From an uncultured Fretibacterium sp. (lineage in GTDB: Bacteria; Synergistota; Synergistia; Synergistales; Aminobacteriaceae): a stretch of DNA of 9,383 nucleotides. The stretch covers positions 1 through 9,383 of the forward strand of contig NZ_CALIAA010000113.1 of NCBI RefSeq assembly GCF_938040765.1, given 5' to 3'. Under the pieces are notes generated by a model that saw nothing but the letters and a program-made list of their open reading frames with translations, did not search any database and was not told where the DNA came from. A program made the position numbers and the translations under genes. Below, piece after piece: positions 7,029 to 9,383 of this stretch; the first letter of the stretch is position 1; every line of letters starts with the position of its first letter.

Positions 7029-7077
7029 CATGGGGGCCTCGCCCCCATGCCCCCACGCCGCTATCTGGATAGCGGCG
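7029..7077. repeat. Two adjacent perfect GC-rich hairpins
   Basis: CATGGGGGC (7029-7037) pairs perfectly with GCCCCCATG (7041-7049) around a 3-base loop, and six bases later CGCCGCTATC (7056-7065) pairs perfectly with GATAGCGGCG (7068-7077) around TG. Neither is followed by a T tract. The pair abuts the MITE-like element, so it may be part of the same insertion, a REP-like palindromic unit, or an RNA structure in the dnaJ leader. Confidence 0.5.
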
Positions 7078-7078
7078 G

Positions 7079-7223
7079 CCCCGGCAAGCTTCCTCATCAA
7101 AACAGGCAAGCTGGGGTACCACAGGGGGGCTTTATGGATTAAATGAGCTTTTTTTACGATTGGGGCCCGAGGATGGAGACCCGCGCGGCCCCACAGGGGC
7201 GCGACCTGGCGATGTAACGGGGT
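7079..7223 (+). other. Structured upstream region of dnaJ without a clear promoter
   Basis: This stretch holds CCCC-AGCTT (7079-7091, with a four-base bulge) facing AAGCT-GGGG (7108-7116), a direct repeat GGCAAGCT (7083-7090 and 7105-7112), a direct repeat CCACAGGGG (7119-7127 and 7191-7199), a weak hairpin GCTTTA/TAAATGAGC before a seven-T run (7129-7155), and TGGGGCC/GGCCCCA (7161-7167 with 7187-7193). I found no well-spaced -35/-10 pair here. The best candidate, TTCACC at 7005 and TAACAT at 7026 with 15-base spacing, is weak and overlaps the edge of the inserted element. Confidence 0.35.
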
Positions 7224-8357
7224 GTGTTTGTTTTGGAAGATTTGTATCAGATCCTGGGTGTCGCGCGCGACGCCTCTCAGGCGGAGATCAAGAGGGCGTA
7301 CCGCCAGCTTGCGCGCCAGTACCATCCGGATGCGAACCATGGCAGCGGGGAGGCCGAGGAGAAGTTCAAGAAGATCAACGCGGCGTACTCCGTGCTGAGC
7401 GATCCCGAAAAACGGGCGCGGTACGACCAGTTCGGTTCTGCCGATGGAGCGGACCCCTTTGGGGGCGGCGGTTTTACGGGGGATTTCGGGGACATCTTCG
7501 GCGATCTCTTCGCCCAGGTATTCGGGGGGGGGATGGGACGCCGCCAGGCCGACCCCAACGCGCCGCGACGCGGCGGAGACCTGGAGATGGCGCTGAGCGT
7601 CTCCCTGCTGGAGGCCGCCAACGGGGTGACCCGTACTCTGGAGGTCCCGCGTTGGGAGGCATGCGAGGGCTGCGGGGGCACCGGGGCCAAGCCCGGCACG
7701 TCCTCCGAGACCTGTTCGGTCTGCGGAGGACGCGGGCAGGTGGAGCAGGTGCAGCGGACCCTCTTCGGCCAGTTCGTCTCCGTGACCGTCTGTCCGGAGT
7801 GTCAGGGGCGCGGGAAGATCGTCCGCGAGAAGTGCTCCGACTGCGGCGGCCGCGGACAGGTACGGCGGAAGCACAAGCTCGAGGTCAAGGTCCCCGCGGG
7901 GGTGGAACGGGGGACGCGGCTGCGCATCACGGGGGCCGGCGAGGCCGGGGTCAACGGCGGCCCTCAGGGCGACCTCTACCTGCTGATCGACGTGAAGCCG
8001 GACAAGGCATTCGAGCGGGATGGGGCGGACCTGCACACCCGCCTCCTCCTGACCTATCCGCAGGCGGTGCTGGGCGCGGAGGTGGAGGTCTCCACCCTGA
8101 TCGATGGCGTGGAGAAGATCGGCGTGCCCGCCGGGACCTCGCACGGCCAGGTGCTGAAGGTTCGGGGCAAGGGGATGCCGCGCCTGCGCGGGCCTCGCGG
8201 CCGCGGGGACCTCTACGTCCATGTGTTCATCGATATCCCCTCCAGGCTGACGGACCGGCAGAAGGAACTGATCACGGAGCTGGCCGGCGAGATGAAGACC
8301 CCGGTGGGGTCCGGAGAACCGGGTTTCTTCGAGAAGTTCAAGAAGCTTTTCGAGTAG
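7224..8357 (+). CDS. dnaJ: Class I J-protein DnaJ (Hsp40)
   Basis: DnaJ binds unfolded clients, delivers them to DnaK and stimulates ATP hydrolysis. At 377 residues it has the class I length and all parts: a J-domain (about 5-70) with HPD at 34-36, a Gly/Phe-rich linker (about 70-105) with GGGGF and VFGGGMG, and four intact zinc motifs CEGCGGTG (147), CSVCGGRG (164), CPECQGRG (190) and CSDCGGRG (204). The two beta-sandwich client-binding domains and dimer tail follow. The GTG at 7224 has GGGG almost touching it, too close for a good ribosome-binding site. The in-frame TTG at 7233 lies eight bases after GGGGTG and would give MEDLYQILGV, closer to the family N-terminus. An in-frame TAA at 7215 rules out earlier starts. 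It lies downstream of the dnaK terminator and the inserted element. Confidence 0.96.
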   Translation: MFVLEDLYQILGVARDASQAEIKRAYRQLARQYHPDANHGSGEAEEKFKKINAAYSVLSDPEKRARYDQFGSADGADPFGGGGFTGDFGDIFGDLFAQVFGGGMGRRQADPNAPRRGGDLEMALSVSLLEAANGVTRTLEVPRWEACEGCGGTGAKPGTSSETCSVCGGRGQVEQVQRTLFGQFVSVTVCPECQGRGKIVREKCSDCGGRGQVRRKHKLEVKVPAGVERGTRLRITGAGEAGVNGGPQGDLYLLIDVKPDKAFERDGADLHTRLLLTYPQAVLGAEVEVSTLIDGVEKIGVPAGTSHGQVLKVRGKGMPRLRGPRGRGDLYVHVFIDIPSRLTDRQKELITELAGEMKTPVGSGEPGFFEKFKKLFE

Positions 8358-8388
8358 CGAAAGCGGCGGACGGCGTCCGCCGCTTTCG
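8358..8388 (+). terminator. Perfect 14-base-pair hairpin directly after dnaJ
   Basis: 8358-8371 pairs perfectly with 8375-8388 around a 3-base loop, beginning at the base after the dnaJ stop. The stem is strong (AAAGCGGCGGA core) but is followed by ACCTGAAGG rather than a T tract. It may act as a rho-dependent terminator aid or as a 3' stabiliser of the dnaJ message. Confidence 0.5.
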
Positions 8389-8418
8389 ACCTGAAGGATG
8401 CCGGAGCACGGGAACCGC

Positions 8419-8463
8419 CCGAAGGGGGTCCGCCTGAAGGAAGCCCATTTGAAGGAAGCCCGT
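8419..8463. repeat. Three-copy 15-base imperfect tandem repeat
   Basis: GAAGG recurs at 8421, 8436 and 8451 with an exact 15-base period. The last two units share TGAAGGAAGCCC (8435-8446 and 8450-8461), and the first is more diverged (CCGAAGGGGGTCC). A fourth related TGAAGGATGCC lies at 8392-8402 out of phase. The repeats sit in the non-coding gap between the two J-protein genes. Confidence 0.5.
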
Positions 8464-8480
8464 GTCCGTAGTTTTCGTTA

Positions 8481-8509
8481 TTTACGCTCCCTGTCGGGAC
8501 TGCTATACT
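8481..8509 (+). promoter_or_regulatory. Extended -10 promoter of the CbpA-like gene
   Basis: TTTACG (8481-8486, four of six to TTGACA) lies 17 bases before TATACT (8504-8509, five of six to TATAAT), which is preceded by TGC, an extended -10 element. Transcription would begin near 8516, giving a leader of about 36 bases. No CIRCE-like inverted repeat is present, so this gene is not predicted to be under HrcA. Confidence 0.7.
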
Positions 8510-8551
8510 TTTCAAGAAGGTTAATATTGGTCAATCAGGGGCTGATAAACG

Positions 8552-9383
8552 ATGTCCGTTCAGTATAAGGACTATTACGGGATCCTGGGGGTGCCGCGCA
8601 CCGCGACGGCCGACGAGATCCGCAAGGCATACAGGAAGCTGGCGAAGAAGTATCATCCGGACGTCTCCAAGGAGAAGGATGCGGATGCCCGCTACCGGGA
8701 GATCAACGAGGCCTACGAGGTTCTGAAGGACCCCGACAAACGCGTCCGCTACGACACCCTGGGGGCGAACTGGGAGCAGGGGCAGGACTTCACGCCCCCG
8801 CCCGGATGGCAGGGCGAAGGCACGCACATGGATTTCGGCGGGGACATGGGCGGGTTCAGCGACTTCTTCAAGACGATCTTCGGCGGAGGATTCGCGGATA
8901 TCTTCGCCGGGGCGGGAAGTCGCGCACCGGTACGCCGGGACAGCGAGGTCGATCTGGAGCTGACGCTGGAGGATGCTGTCCGCGGGGGGACTCATACCTT
9001 GGTGATGCGCTCGCCCGACGGCTGCCAGAGGTCGATCAACGTGCGGCTTCCGCAGGGCATATCGGAGGGGGCCCAGATCCGCCTGCCGGGCAAGGCGAAC
9101 GGAGGGGGCGACATTTACGTCAATCTGCATCTGGCGCCGCATCCCCTGTTTCAGGTCAATGGCTATGACCTGACGCGCAGCGTCAGGGTCGCGCCGTGGG
9201 ACGCCGTGCTGGGGCATGAGGTCTCGGTGGAGACCCTGTCGGGCAGCGTGACGATGAAGCTCCCGCCCGGAACGCAGAACGGCCAGCGCCTGCGTCTGCG
9301 CGGCAAGGGGCTTCCCCGGAGGGGCGGGGGCAGCGGCGACCTGTTCGTGCGGGTGGAGGTGTGCCTGCCCCGGCACCTGACGG
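8552..9383 (+). CDS. Class II J-protein, CbpA/DnaJ-like, cut by the window edge
   Basis: The gene begins MSVQYKDYYGILGV and stays open for 277 codons to the right edge, so the C-terminus is missing; family members are usually about 300-330 residues. It has a J-domain (about 6-70) with HPD at 35-37, a Gly/Phe-rich linker (about 80-125) containing FGGDMGGF and IFGGGFADIF, and then the client-binding beta domains, with RLPQGISEGAQIRLPGKA and KLPPGTQNGQRLRLRGKGLP. There are no CxxCxGxG zinc motifs, which separates it from the DnaJ just upstream and places it with CbpA-type class II co-chaperones. The ATG has AGGGG about 11 bases upstream. It has its own promoter and is probably a second, differently regulated partner of DnaK. 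The first part of cbpA/dnaJ-type names is only a family label, so no symbol is given. Confidence 0.92.
   Translation, partial: MSVQYKDYYGILGVPRTATADEIRKAYRKLAKKYHPDVSKEKDADARYREINEAYEVLKDPDKRVRYDTLGANWEQGQDFTPPPGWQGEGTHMDFGGDMGGFSDFFKTIFGGGFADIFAGAGSRAPVRRDSEVDLELTLEDAVRGGTHTLVMRSPDGCQRSINVRLPQGISEGAQIRLPGKANGGGDIYVNLHLAPHPLFQVNGYDLTRSVRVAPWDAVLGHEVSVETLSGSVTMKLPPGTQNGQRLRLRGKGLPRRGGGSGDLFVRVEVCLPRHLT

Noticed and set aside
6929..7116. CRISPR array or tRNA
   Set aside because: The repeats are inverted pairs of different sequence, not regularly spaced direct repeats, and no cloverleaf can be drawn.
7017..8222. Minus-strand frame of 401 codons opposite dnaJ
   Set aside because: It is antisense to an intact DnaJ with all zinc motifs, runs through hairpins into the inserted element and shows no family motif.

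Overview
The window looks like a chromosomal piece of a GC-rich member of the Synergistota. The taxonomic call rests mainly on one feature: the long minus-strand protein at 560-2752 ends in what looks like a Synerg-CTERM protein-sorting signal (GGGGC motif, hydrophobic stretch, basic end), which is known from that phylum. A DnaK without the ATPase-domain insertion typical of proteobacterial DnaK and a Firmicutes-like hrcA-grpE-dnaK-dnaJ order controlled by CIRCE are compatible with this. The genus cannot be fixed from the sequence alone.

Layout. Positions 1-115 hold two near-identical copies of a short AT-rich repeat that resemble the end of an insertion sequence. A perfect hairpin terminator follows at 186-219. 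Positions 230-2752 are a two-gene minus-strand unit: a 730-residue exported protein of unknown function with a Synerg-CTERM tail, then a 93-residue single-pass membrane protein. Its promoter region is shared, back to back, with the heat-shock operon. At 3078-3152 a near-perfect sigma-70 promoter and a CIRCE operator drive hrcA (3186-4199), grpE (4236-4898) and dnaK (5010-6851), closed by an intrinsic terminator at 6894-6926.

The 372-base gap between dnaK and dnaJ (6852-7223) is the most unusual part. It holds the terminator, a 92-base AT-rich element with perfect 11-base terminal inverted repeats (MITE-like), two perfect GC-rich hairpins directly after it, and further weaker hairpins up to dnaJ. 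A class I DnaJ with four zinc motifs follows (7224-8357), then a 14-base-pair hairpin right after its stop, a short 15-base tandem repeat, a good extended -10 promoter, and a class II (zinc-less, CbpA-like) J-protein that runs off the right edge (8552-9383).

Working together: HrcA represses its own operon through CIRCE. DnaK is the ATP-dependent Hsp70 chaperone, GrpE its nucleotide exchange factor, and DnaJ and the CbpA-like protein are J-domain co-chaperones that deliver clients and stimulate ATP hydrolysis. The terminator and inserted element between dnaK and dnaJ, and the separate promoter of the second J-protein, suggest the J-proteins are at least partly uncoupled from HrcA/CIRCE control. 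I see no defence system, CRISPR array or RNA gene. The core is an ordinary chaperone locus, and the novelty lies in the exported-protein pair and the repeat elements.
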